Source: Anaeromyces robustus
Taxonomy: Eukaryota > Neocallimastigomycota > Neocallimastigomycetes > Neocallimastigales > Neocallimastigaceae
DNA: 64,000 nucleotides
Direction of reading: 5' to 3'
Assembly: GCA_002104895.1 (NCBI GenBank)
Contig: MCFG01000221.1
Coordinates: 17,501 to 81,500, forward strand
Below, piece by piece: positions 53,583 through 64,000 of this stretch. Position 1 is the stretch's first letter; each line of letters opens with the position of its first letter. Both the position numbers and the translations under genes were made by a program. The notes below the pieces were generated by a model that worked only from the letters and a program-made list of their open reading frames with translations, ran no database searches and had not been told where the DNA came from.

Positions 53583-54910
53583 AAAAATAAAAAATAAAGA
53601 TAAAAAAAAAAAAAAAAAGAAAAATATAATAAATATATACTTTTTGGAAACAAATTTTATATTTTAAAATTACTAAAAAAAAAAAAAAAAAAATATGTCA
53701 TATAAAATTTAATATATAATAAAAAAAATTTTATATTTAAATAAAATTACAAAATAGTATTTGATCTTATGCCAAAATTTTAAAGAAACTGTAAAATTTT
53801 TATTATTTTTATTTCTAACTATCATTACTATTTATTTTGTATTTTTTATTATTTTTATCATCTATTTTATGTCTTATATATATAAGTAATTATATATAAC
53901 AATATATTTTTAACTTATTCTTTTAATAATACTAAAATAAAATACAAGACAAAAAATAATAGTTAATGATTAAAAATAATAATAGTTTATATCAATTTTC
54001 CAAATAATTTATTATAAATGTCTATAATTAATATATTGATTATAATATATAATATTATATTTTATTAGCATTATATATTAATAATTAACATAAAATTCTA
54101 TATATCATTTGATTATAATTTTTTTTCTTTGAATTAAATAGTATATATGAAAAAAATCAATAATGAAATTTGTTCAATTATTAACCTATATAATCTGCTA
54201 TTAAATGTTTAATGCTCAAATCGGTTTTAAACACATTTTCATTAAATAATTTTTTAGTTTATTAATCATAATATAAAAAATATAAATAGAAATTATATTT
54301 AAAATCAATTACTATTATAATATTTTTGTATATATTATTAAATCATAAAAATTATTTAATTACTTATTATTTTATTATTATTAGCCTTTAATATTTAACA
54401 TTTAAAATAATAAATTAACATTGGAATTTAATTTGAACTTATGGGAGAATATTTCTTTTTTTTTTTATCCGTTAAATAAAAAGCACTTATTTTACTAAAT
54501 ATTAAAAGTTTGATTATTTGCATAACAATCTTATTCTATATAATTTTTAATATATATATTAAATTTTATTTTATTTTATTTTTTTTTTTAATTTATTAAT
54601 ATTTTATTTGTAATTGGTTTATTATATTTTTTTTATTTTATTTTATTTTATTTTACTTTTATTTATATATTAATGTATACACTTATTTATTTATTTATTT
54701 ATTTATTTCACTTTATTTATATAAAATGATACGATTATTTATAGTATCTTGCTAACATATATAATTATATATTATTAGAATTCACACACAATAAATACTT
54801 TTTAATAATCCCTAGCACAGATTATATTATAAACATCTTTTTTATCATTTTATTTTAAAATATTTAATATATATATAATTTTTATTAAAATTTTTTTTAA
54901 TAAAATTAAA

Positions 54911-55024
54911 GGTCTGTTGCCGGAAAACAAAGTGATTGAAAGCGTACTGGCGCTGACTTTGTATTATATGGAAAAGGAAATACCCGTAGATGCCTTATTT
55001 TTATTTTTAAGTCTTATATCATAA
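54911..55024 (+). pseudogene. Bacterial-like coding fragment
   Basis: 37 sense codons end in a stop, starting GLLPENKVIESVLALTLYYM and continuing with EKEIPVDALF. Over the first 85 bases G+C is about 40% and codons such as CTG, CCG, GCG, AGC, CCC and GCC dominate, unlike every gene in the window. It merges abruptly into A/T sequence at both ends. Probably a fragment of a transferred or mobile-element gene; family not recognised. Confidence 0.45.
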
Positions 55025-55157
55025 TGATTATTTTTTTTTTGTTTTGTTTTGTTTTGTTTTTTCTCTTCAATTGTTTTTTACTATTGTAAAATTTGAACTT
55101 TATTGACTTATATTTTTCTTTTCATTAAAATATGTTATTAATATTCATAGTAACTCG

Positions 55158-55330
55158 TTTTTTTTTTTTTTGTAATCATGTGACAGTGACATTTAATGAT
55201 TTAAGAGTGACTCCCATACAATATATTTTTTTAAAGATATGTATAGAAGGATAATACCTAATAGTCTCGGTTTCAATATCCAGTAGTCTATTTATATTCA
55301 TCTTTCAATTCTGTCTTTAAATTCTAATAA
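55158..55330 (-). mobile_element. Possible poly(A)-ended retroelement fragment
   Basis: Read on the minus strand, about 155 bp of more complex sequence (ending TGTCACTGTCACATGATTAC) runs into a 14-nt poly(A) (plus-strand T-run 55158-55171). It has a SINE-like 3' end but no B box and no clear target duplication, and it is not alignable by eye to the 23.5-kb SINE. Confidence 0.35.
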
Positions 55331-55635
55331 TAAAAAATAAGTTCAAAATATAGATACTAATAGGAAATTAAATTAAAAAAAAAAAATGAAATTAAAAATT
55401 GGAAACATCTATTATATTTATATGCTAATTATATTTTTATTATTATATTCACTGAATTAAGAACTCAATAGTAATAATTTTTTATCTTTTAATCTTTTTG
55501 TCTTTCCTTGTTTATTACCATAACAATATTTTATCTTATTTTATTTATTAAAAACTATAAATGTTTAACATAATTAGACAAGTATTATGTATTTAATTTA
55601 AAAAAAAAATTATTATATTTATTTTTATAAATAAT

Positions 55636-55745
55636 GAACAAAAATTCACTTGTCCTCGCTGGAAAGGATGTTACAAATCTCAACGCAGATATTTGTTATA
55701 TACTACTAAAAAATATAAAAATTATTGTATTCTAAAACATTTATA
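55636..55745 (+). pseudogene. Coding-like patch with Cys-x5-Cys
   Basis: An open plus-strand run encodes NEQKFTCPRWKGCYKSQRRY followed by Lys/Tyr-rich residues and a stop. The Cys pair with aromatic/basic residues resembles a zinc-binding piece such as those in transposases, but it is too short to assign. Confidence 0.25.
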
Positions 55746-55849
55746 ATAATACCATAATCATTCCAACCTTCATTATTGTTAATAGGTTCAATTTTCAAAA
55801 ATATAATGTTCTAAATAAAAGCAAAACTCACATTTATTTTATGTAATTA

Positions 55850-55995
55850 TTTTTCAACATATATTAATACTTCATCATCTCTCAATCCTTTCATAATAAT
55901 TGTTATATTACTATTTTCAACATCAATATTATTTGTGATCTTATCTAGAAATAGAAATTGTAGAAATTAATACTTCGTCATTTCTCATTCCTATA
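55850..55995 (-). pseudogene. Two similar degenerate protein fragments
   Basis: On the minus strand, MRNDEVLIS (about 55990-55965) and, in a different frame, MKGLRDDEVLIYVEK (about 55895-55850) are separated by stops. Their similarity (R-x-DEVLI) suggests diverged tandem copies of one repeat unit from a dead gene. Family unknown. Confidence 0.3.
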
Positions 55996-57725
55996 ATTTT
56001 TGAAATAAAAATTATAGAATTTACTGAAATTTTTCAATATAAATATTAATTTCTGTTCTACAATTGCTATTTTTCATTATAATATTCTTTTTAATTATCT
56101 ATATCTTGTTTAAACTAGTTAAATATCCTCGTTTAAAGGAAATGTATTATATAAATAAATTTGATAAACTACAAATTTTATTAATGTTATTAATTAAATA
56201 TTATTCTCAAAATTAAGTAAGAATTAAAATCATAATAACAATAACAGCTTTATATAAAAACAATGACCCTAAAATAAATAAAAATATATATTTTCAAATT
56301 AAAAATGGAAATATCTTCTAAACATAATAATAAAACTCAACAAATTCAGGTTTTATGGCACAGTATCCCCCTTATATATATGACATATTCCATATTATAA
56401 TTTACAAAATGCTGTATATTATTCAGATTATTATAAAATTCTAAATTCAACATCATTTCCTAACAACAGTTTCAATATTGTTTCAATATTGTTTTAATAT
56501 ATAATTGTATATATATTATTTTTTATTATAATATATAACTTTATATTATTTCACAAGAAAAGAAAAAACACCACCATTATTTAATATATTTATTCAATAA
56601 TAATAAAAAATTAATAATGATAATACTAATTTTTTTATATTTTGAATAAGGAATAATTATACAATTTGACTCTTCATCTTTCAATTCAATTTAAATATTT
56701 TTCAAAATGTATAAAAAATAATATTATCTTTATAATTAAAAAAATTAAATTTTAAATACAAATAACAAAATCTTTTTATAAAAGTAATTATGATATGAAC
56801 TTTTTATGGCTATATAAATAATTTTATGTGGATAAATTAACAGTTATTATGTGGATAAATCAAAATCATTATAATAAATGAGAATTTGAAATAATTAATA
56901 TTAAATAAGAATTATAATGTAGTATTATATATATTTTTATCAACTAAAAAAATTGATTAAAAAAAAAACATTGCTTTTGTGCAACTTAAAAAAAAAAAAA
57001 AAAGAAAAAAAAAAAGAAAAAAAAGAAAATCATTATTAATTAATAATTAAATATAACTCTATTAATAATAATTTTATAATTTTGTAAAATAACTAAAAAA
57101 AAGAAATATTTTTTTTTTTCTTTTTTGTTTTTTTATAATTTCTATTAATACACAAACTTTATTAATATATGTATTATTTTTAATATCAATCTATAAATTT
57201 TATTTTTATTGTTACATTATTGATTACAATTCTAATTCCATTTATTTGTATACATTACTTTATATTACCATAAATTAATTATGCCAATTTTTAATTTCTT
57301 TTTCTTATGGAATTAATAATAAAATAAATTAAATTTACTATATTAATTAATTGAAATATATTTATGTTAATATTTAATATATTTATGTTAATATTTAATT
57401 TATTTGTACTTTTCAATATACTAAAAGGGAGAAATTTTTAATTTAATGAATTAGTTCTATTTTCATTCTATGATTTTTTTTTTTTTTTATGTATTTATTT
57501 TATTCATACATTTATTTACTTATTAATTATGTAATGTTTATGTAATGTTTATTTATATACGTGTTTATTGAAAAAGTTTATATTTTCAATAAATAAGGTA
57601 TATAATTATAAAGGTAAATTTTTTAATATATAATAAAAATAGTATAAAATACTATAATGAAATATTATTCATAATATTATTCATATTAATTATATATATA
57701 TTTTAAAAGTAATTATTTTTTATAG

Positions 57726-57998
57726 AATTATCATGTGTTATCACATGAATGTATCGGAATTATATTCCATGAGTTACCAATCCCTAATATGTTCATATAT
57801 TTTATATTTATACTTAATCCCTAACGCTTCTACAAGCCCTGCATACAAACAGTAAGTTACCATGGAAACCATGGAAACCTACCAACAAGAGAGTCGCATC
57901 CCCAAATAATATTAGTTCTACTCAATATACTAATCTTATGAGGCTTGAGTAGCTACGTTTCATATATTTTATACAGTGTATCTTTTTTTTTTTTTTTT
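57726..57998 (+). other. Unexplained island ending in a 16-T run
   Basis: About 250 bp of roughly 35-40% G+C, including a tandem CCATGGAAA pair near 57859-57876, two AATCCCTAA motifs (57778 and 57823) and TGAGGCTTGAGTAGCTACG before T16. It has no open frame. A T-run at the 3' edge would fit a Pol III terminator, but no convincing A/B box was found, and it may equally be a repeat fragment. Confidence 0.35.
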
Positions 57999-58440
57999 AT
58001 AGCACAAAATTCATACATCATCTTTATAAAAATTTAATACATTTAATACATATTGCACATATTCTAACAATATATTATTAATACTTTTTTAATTTAAATA
58101 GTTTCTTTATATATTAAAGAGAAATGTTAAGAATTAAAAAATATATAAATAATAAAATTAATAATTACATATTTCATTTATTATTGATATTTTTCCCCAA
58201 AATTAAAATAAAAAAAAAAAAAAATACTCAATAAACAATTAATTAAATTAACTTTTCTTTAATAAATATATAAAATGTAAATTCTTTTATTAATATTTTT
58301 ATATATTATATAAAATGATAAAAAAAAATAGTAATATTAATGTTTAAAAAAAAAAGTAATAAATAAATAATTTATGATGTTTTATTAAATTATTAAAAAA
58401 TAATTAAGAAATTAATAAGTTAATATAATTTAAAATATAG

Positions 58441-58715
58441 AAAAGGTTTTTTTCTAATTTTTTGTTTTTCTTTTTTTTTTTTTGTTTTTTGTTTTTTGTT
58501 TTGTTTTTTGTTTTGTTTTGTTTTGTTTTGGGTTTTGTTTTGGGTTTTTTTTTTTTGGTTTTTTTTTTTTTTTTTTTTTTTTGTTAGTTTGCTGGTTTGT
58601 TTTTGTTTTTTGTTTTTTGTTTTTTGTTTTTATTTTTATTTTTTAGATATTTTTGATTCGTTTTTTCGTGTTTTTTTTTTTTTTTTGGTTTTCTTATTAT
58701 TTAAAATATATATAT
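58441..58715. repeat. G/T-only tract
   Basis: About 270 bp made almost wholly of T and G on the plus strand (TTTTG, GGGTTTTGTTTTGGG and long T-runs), with very few A or C. The plus-strand open frame across it (Phe/Cys/Val) is a compositional artefact. Confidence 0.8.
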
Positions 58716-59777
58716 TCTTAAATTATTAAAAAATTATACTCTATAAAAAAACTCTATATATTGTGAAATTGATTGTGTTTTTTTTTTTTCAAATATTCTT
58801 TAAAATGTTAATATTTTGTGTTCTTAAACAATTTTATAAATTATTTAAGATTAATTAAAAAAAAAAACATTTAATACTGTTATAACTTCATTTCCTCTTA
58901 TTTAGAAATAAAACTAAAGTTTATAATAATATTTAAATGCCTTTTTGAAATATAAAAAATAATATAATAAACAAATTATTTCTCACCATTTTTATATAAA
59001 AATACTTATTTTATTAAAAATATATTTTTTATTTATTATTTTTTAATCACTTTGTTTATTATATTATTTTAACATTTATAAAAATTTTTATGGTAAAATT
59101 ATTAAAAAAAAAATAAAATTTAATATTTTCTTTTTAAATATTTTAATGTTTTTTTTTTAACTTTGTTTTGTTTTTGTTTTTTCGAATATTTTTGATTATT
59201 TTGATTATTTTGTTTTTCTCTTTGATAAAAAACTATTTTTCATAATTAAATATTAATAAATAGAAAATTATTAAAATTTGTTTTTCTATTAACATTTTAT
59301 TCATATATATTTTTATACTTGAAAGAAAGAAAGAAATTAAAAAAAGATAAATATTAAATATTATTTTTTCCTTTTTTTTATAGGATAATATTTAAAAATT
59401 AAAATTATAATTACTATCATTTCAATATTTCATACATTTTATCTATATTCTTTGAAAAAAAAATCTATTATATGAAAATACAATAATGATTAGTAATATT
59501 TTCAAATTTCAATTTCTTTCTTCTTTTTTTTTTACAAGTATATAACATAGAATAAATGTTCCTCTATAAAATAATTCAATTTAAATACTTTATATAAAAG
59601 TATTTATATATAATTATAATTTTTTTTTTGTTTTAATAGTTTTAAATATTGTTTTAAATGATTTTTTTTGAATTTTTTTTATTGTTCATAAGAAAAAAAA
59701 ACTTTTTCGATGTTAATATATTATTAAATATTATATTGAATGATATTTATTAATAATTATTTTTCATATGTTTATAC

Positions 59778-61661
59778 TTAATTCATTAATTTAACAGATT
59801 TCATGAATTTTTTAAATGGATTATGACCATTTTCTCTATTACCAGATGAACGACTAACACTACTATTAAGGGAACCATAGCTATCTAAACGGAAAGAAGC
59901 AATCGGTACTGGAGGAGTAGTAATCATTTGGTATTGTTGACCCTGACTATCTGTATTAATAGTAATTTGAACATCTTGTAAAATACGTTGATTAGTTGGA
60001 GATGATGAAAGATGTTTCATTGGATCTTCATTAATATTTTGAATATATTGAATTGGAGGTCTAAAGACACATACTTCACCTGGAACAGTTTCATCATCAA
60101 AATCAAGTTCCAAGAAAGCACGTATGAATTCATGAGTTAATGCATATATAAGTTTATTTCTTTGAACATTAGAATAATGTAACATTTGTTCAGGTGAAAG
60201 ATTAATTTTTCCATCTGGACCTGGAGTATTATCCATATTTATATTCATGATTTCTTCATCTCCTTCCAATTCTCTCTTTCTTTTATCTAAATAACTGGTT
60301 AATAATCTAATAGCATTTATTTTATGTTCTTCATTGTATACATTAGTGTTATCTAATTCATCAATCATTTGACGTTTTATATCACTTCTATTAAATTTAG
60401 CGTAAGAAGATTCCATTAAAGCAAATACAGCTTCACTTGCTTTATCAAAAACTGTTGGTAAATTGCAAGCTTTGCTATTTAATTGATTAAGGATTTCTCT
60501 TCTTATTTTTTCATCAATATTAACTTCAATTTTACTTGAAGCATCCAAATAAGTAATATATATATATTGAGCTGCTTTAAGTTGAGCTTTTGGACTTTCA
60601 AACATAAAGACTTTATATTGTTCAATTTCAAGGTAAAAGAATAAATTTTCACAACAATAGTCTTCAATAAGGGTATGAAGGAAGTAACAAAGAGGAACTT
60701 TACTCTTTAACATAGCTTTTAAACCATGTACAAGAATTTCCCCAACAGAAACATCTAATCCTTCTTCATTAAACTTACTATAATTTGGATTTTGAGTCAC
60801 TGAAACCACATTATTTCCATTAGCTATATTAGACATATTCATATTATTAATGTTACTATGACCCATAACTGGACTTTGGAATGGTTTTTCATGTTTTTGA
60901 TGTCTGGATGATTTTTTACCATTATTACTTCCTTCTTTTAAAATTAAATCCCTACGGCTATCGCTATCACTTATAACATCATCATCTGTACCATAATTAT
61001 CAGCACTATCGATTCTCTTATGACTCTTTTTGCCATTATTATCATAAATATGCATATCACTAGAGGATTTCATTTTTCTATGTTTATGAACACCCGGTTT
61101 TCTATCATTAATACTTAAATTTGCCATTGAACTTGATATATCACCTCTTGGGTCTCTTGGAATCATTTTATTTGAACTATGAAGTGAATTTGAAAGTTCT
61201 GAAGTTTTATTTAAACTTGGTTCTGATTTTGAAGATTTTTCAATTTTCATCCCTTGAGATTCCATTATTTCTCTTCTGGTTGGAGAAGACATATACTGTT
61301 GGTTCGATGACATATATTGTAAACTTTTTTGAATATCTTCTTGATGTTTTTGTAATTGATATTTTAATTCTTGATTTTGTTTATTATAATATTTTTGTTT
61401 TTGTTGTTGATAAATTTGATAATCGTCTAAGCTTGAATTTTTATATCCTAAACTTTCATCTCTTTTTTGTGATTCATAATAACTTTTTGATGGTGAAGAG
61501 GAATAAGAACTTGGTGGTGTAGCCATTGTATATCCTGATTTATTTTGTTTCATAGAATTGTTTATAGAGCTATCTGAATCTATATGTTTATGTTGTAGTA
61601 TTTGTTTCTTTGGATAACTAAATCTATTATAAGATATATAATTTGTTTCTTCAAGATCCAT
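59778..61661 (-). CDS. RGS-domain protein (regulator of G-protein signalling), 627 aa
   Basis: Single-exon frame. Residues about 305-425 match an RGS domain: LKSKVPLCYFLHTLIEDYCC then ENLFFYLEIEQYK (the ENL/FxxxExxxF core), AAQYIYITYLDASSKIEVNI, and a terminal FDKASEAVFALMESSYAKF helix. RGS domains accelerate GTP hydrolysis by G-alpha subunits and so switch off GPCR signalling (family knowledge). The first 300 residues are low complexity: Ser-rich, a Gln/Lys/Tyr stretch at about 80-120, basic patches (HKHRKMK, KKSHKR) and an acidic DDDVISDSDS run. The 200 residues after the domain are unassigned, with a helix rich in Leu/Phe (about 520-540, LIYALTHEFIRAFLELDFDD). No membrane segments, DEP or PX domain were seen. 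The ATG is the first in frame after an A/T-rich leader. Probably cytosolic. Confidence 0.85.
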   Translation of the reverse strand: MDLEETNYISYNRFSYPKKQILQHKHIDSDSSINNSMKQNKSGYTMATPPSSYSSSPSKSYYESQKRDESLGYKNSSLDDYQIYQQQKQKYYNKQNQELKYQLQKHQEDIQKSLQYMSSNQQYMSSPTRREIMESQGMKIEKSSKSEPSLNKTSELSNSLHSSNKMIPRDPRGDISSSMANLSINDRKPGVHKHRKMKSSSDMHIYDNNGKKSHKRIDSADNYGTDDDVISDSDSRRDLILKEGSNNGKKSSRHQKHEKPFQSPVMGHSNINNMNMSNIANGNNVVSVTQNPNYSKFNEEGLDVSVGEILVHGLKAMLKSKVPLCYFLHTLIEDYCCENLFFYLEIEQYKVFMFESPKAQLKAAQYIYITYLDASSKIEVNIDEKIRREILNQLNSKACNLPTVFDKASEAVFALMESSYAKFNRSDIKRQMIDELDNTNVYNEEHKINAIRLLTSYLDKRKRELEGDEEIMNINMDNTPGPDGKINLSPEQMLHYSNVQRNKLIYALTHEFIRAFLELDFDDETVPGEVCVFRPPIQYIQNINEDPMKHLSSSPTNQRILQDVQITINTDSQGQQYQMITTPPVPIASFRLDSYGSLNSSVSRSSGNRENGHNPFKKFMKSVKLMN

Positions 61662-63395
61662 TTTATTATTTTATATATATTTTAAATATTCGTTATTACT
61701 TTTATTATTAATATTAATTTTTTTTTTATAAATTAAAAAAAAATAAATATTAAAAAATAAAAATACAATCCATATAATAACCAATAACGCACAAAATAAA
61801 AATTAAATTCAAAAAAATGAAATAAATAATAATAATTATAAAAATAATAATAAAACTTTTCGTTAACAATTATATTTAATATTATATAAATATATCAATA
61901 CTATATATATATAGATTTATTTATATTTGACTTTTTATATATACTATATAATATTTTAATGTTTATTAAATTATTTTATATATCATATATTTTCCAATAA
62001 AGATAAAATTTGAGTAAATTATTCTCAAACAAATATAGTTAAACTCATCGAAATTATATATGATAAACTAAAATATAAATAATAAACAATTTGTTTAATA
62101 ATTTATTTCCTCTTTATATAAAAAAATATTTACCTGTATATTATATTAAAGAAAACCAAATTATTTAAATTATTAAATTATTTATTTATTTTTATTTTTT
62201 TTTATTATTACTATTTATTTATTCATTAAATTAAAAAAACAAAAATATTTTATACTAAATTATTAATTTCTATTTTAAATAAATTACTGAAAGGTAGAAA
62301 ATAAAAAAAAAAAAAAAAAAAAGAGAGAAAAAAAATTTTTTAAATAAAAAAAAAAGATTTTATATATATAATATATTATTATATATAATATTAATATAAA
62401 AAAATTTTTTTTAATATTATATTATTAATAATTATTGGTAATATATTAACAATATTAATTATAATATATACTAATATATTATAATATATTTCAAATAATT
62501 ATTAAACAATAACATTCAATAGAATTTAATATAAAAAATATTTAATTACCTCATCTAATATTAACGTTATACAGCCTTTTTTCCTTTTAATTTAAATTGA
62601 ATATATTTAATAAATTGCGGTATTATTTATTTAATATATTAAAATATATAAATAAAATTTTATTTATAAATATTATTATATATATAATATATTATCAATT
62701 ATATTTTTAATATATTATATAATTTTAAATTTTTCAAAGTTTATTATTATGAATACAAAAAAAAAATTTTAAATATAAATATATATAAAAAAAAAAAAAA
62801 ACATAAATATTAAAAAAACATAAAAAAACATTTATATTACTTATAATATATAATACAATCAAAAATTTTATTAATTAAACTTTATATAAAATTGTACAAT
62901 AAACAATTTATTTTACTTATTTTTATTATTAAATAATAAAGAAAACTTTCAATATTACAATAGTATAATAATATAATATAATAATATAACAGCAATATAA
63001 TAAATTTATAATAACAATAAAATAATTATATATTGATTCTTATATATATATAAACACATAAAATAGTATATACATTAAAAAAAATATAAACATAAAAAGT
63101 AAATTATTTTATTTTTTATATATATAATGACAATCAATTATTAATAATATTATTTATAATTTATGAAATATTAATAATTAAATATTAATAAACATAATAT
63201 AAATATAAATTCATTATTCAGTTTAATAATCAATAAAAAAGGCTTATTATTTATAGACATATGTATACATAGATTTATTTAATTATACATTTATCCATTT
63301 ATTTTTTCTTGTTTCATATTTACCATTAATTTAAATATATAATAAAATCTTAAAAAAAAATTTCTTATTTTTTATTTATTTATTCATTCATTCAT

Positions 63396-63438
<43 letters not shown>

Positions 63439-64000
63439 TCTATATAAAAATCAAAATATTAAATAAATTATAATAATTAAGTAATAATATAATTAGTAAA
63501 AAATATTAATATTCTTTATGTATTGTTAGTATTTAGAATTCTAATTATTCATATTAAATTTATCACCACTAAATAACAATATTTTTAAAAATAAAAATTC
63601 CTTAACAAATAAAACATAAAAAAGAATAAACATAAATTTATAAAAAATATTTTATTTATTTATTTATTTATTATTTATTTATTTATTCATTTATTTATTT
63701 ATTTATTTATTTATTCATTCATTCATTTATTTATTTATTTATTTATTTATTTATTCATTTATTTATTTATTCATTTATTTATTTATTTATTTATTATTTT
63801 GTTATATTTATTTTAATAATTGATAATTTAATAGATAAAATAATTTTATATGGTTTTAAATAATTAATTTAAATTCATTAATATTTATGAATATAATAGG
63901 ATAATGTAATATAATATATAATCAAATTTTTATTAATTGATTTATAAATATTTCAAAATATATTTCATAATATTAATTCATATAAAATTTATATATAAAT
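61662..64000. other. Intergenic region upstream of the RGS gene
   Basis: 2.3 kb of A/T sequence holding the RGS gene promoter. It contains TTTA/TTCA tetranucleotide arrays at about 63368-63440 and 63650-63795. No gene seen. Confidence 0.7.
63368..63795. repeat. (TTTA)n arrays with TTCA variants
   Basis: Two tetranucleotide arrays (about 63368-63440 and 63650-63795), each mostly ATTT with scattered ATTC units. Confidence 0.9.

Larger units (their letters stand above)
53402..59777. other. Intergenic region with foreign-looking islands
   Basis: 6.4 kb without an intact gene. Above the A/T background are a bacterial-like coding fossil (54911-55024), a poly(A)-ended island (55158-55330), a Cys-containing coding-like patch (55636-55745), two minus-strand protein-like fragments (55850-55995), an island ending in a T-run (57726-57998) and a G/T-only tract (58441-58715). 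Together they look like mobile-element and transfer debris. Confidence 0.6.

Noticed and set aside
58496-58729. Plus-strand 77-aa Phe/Cys/Val frame
   Set aside because: Translation of a G/T-only tract; no real protein features.

Overview
The window is extremely A+T-rich eukaryotic DNA. Intergenic stretches are almost pure A/T with mono- to tetranucleotide microsatellites, and genes stand out as islands of higher complexity. Proteins carry long Asn, Gln, Ser and Thr runs, and introns are about 90-390 nt with GT...AG ends. The fungal polarity gene BUD6/AIP3, a GPI-anchored CotH-like protein, a bacterial-type single-exon VOC protein and an ankyrin giant together point to an anaerobic gut fungus (Neocallimastigomycota, e.g. 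Neocallimastix, Piromyces or Anaeromyces). The phylum is an inference from content and composition; no marker gene such as rRNA is present.

Layout. 1-9265: A/T desert with a large (AAAT)n array. 9266-14053 (+): 1595-aa ankyrin-repeat protein. 16129-17109 (-): divergent half-length sugar-transporter-like membrane protein. 17110-22649: repeat-rich region with a perfect 77-bp inverted repeat, a smaller palindrome and decayed coding remnants. 22650-23051 (+): VOC/glyoxalase-fold protein. 23504-24040: probable tRNA-derived SINE on the minus strand with an 11-bp target duplication. 26926-29052 (-): two-exon secreted GPI-anchored CotH protein. 30536-37729 (-): three-exon gene for a 2191-aa, mostly disordered protein. 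41129-46938 (-): BUD6/AIP3, nine exons including a 9-nt microexon. 48552-50800 (+): AlkD-type DNA alkylation-repair protein, three exons. 51917-53401 (-): uncharacterised two-exon membrane protein. 53402-59777: intergenic, with several compositionally foreign islands. 59778-61661 (-): RGS-domain protein. 61662-64000: A/T desert with (TTTA)n arrays.

Five genes needed splicing reconstruction: CotH, the 2191-aa protein, BUD6, AlkD and the 51917-53401 gene. In each, reading frames join exactly across GT...AG introns. BUD6 stands out: all eight introns are phase 1, so every internal exon, the microexon included, can be skipped without shifting frame.

The genes do not form an operon-like pathway. 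Two belong to polarity and signalling (BUD6 and the RGS protein), one to DNA repair, one to the cell surface and one possibly to nutrient uptake. I found no single obviously new molecular system. The most unusual items are the BUD6 microexon and exon symmetry, the SINE, the long perfect hairpin, the giant disordered protein and the short bacterial-like coding fossil near 54.9 kb.
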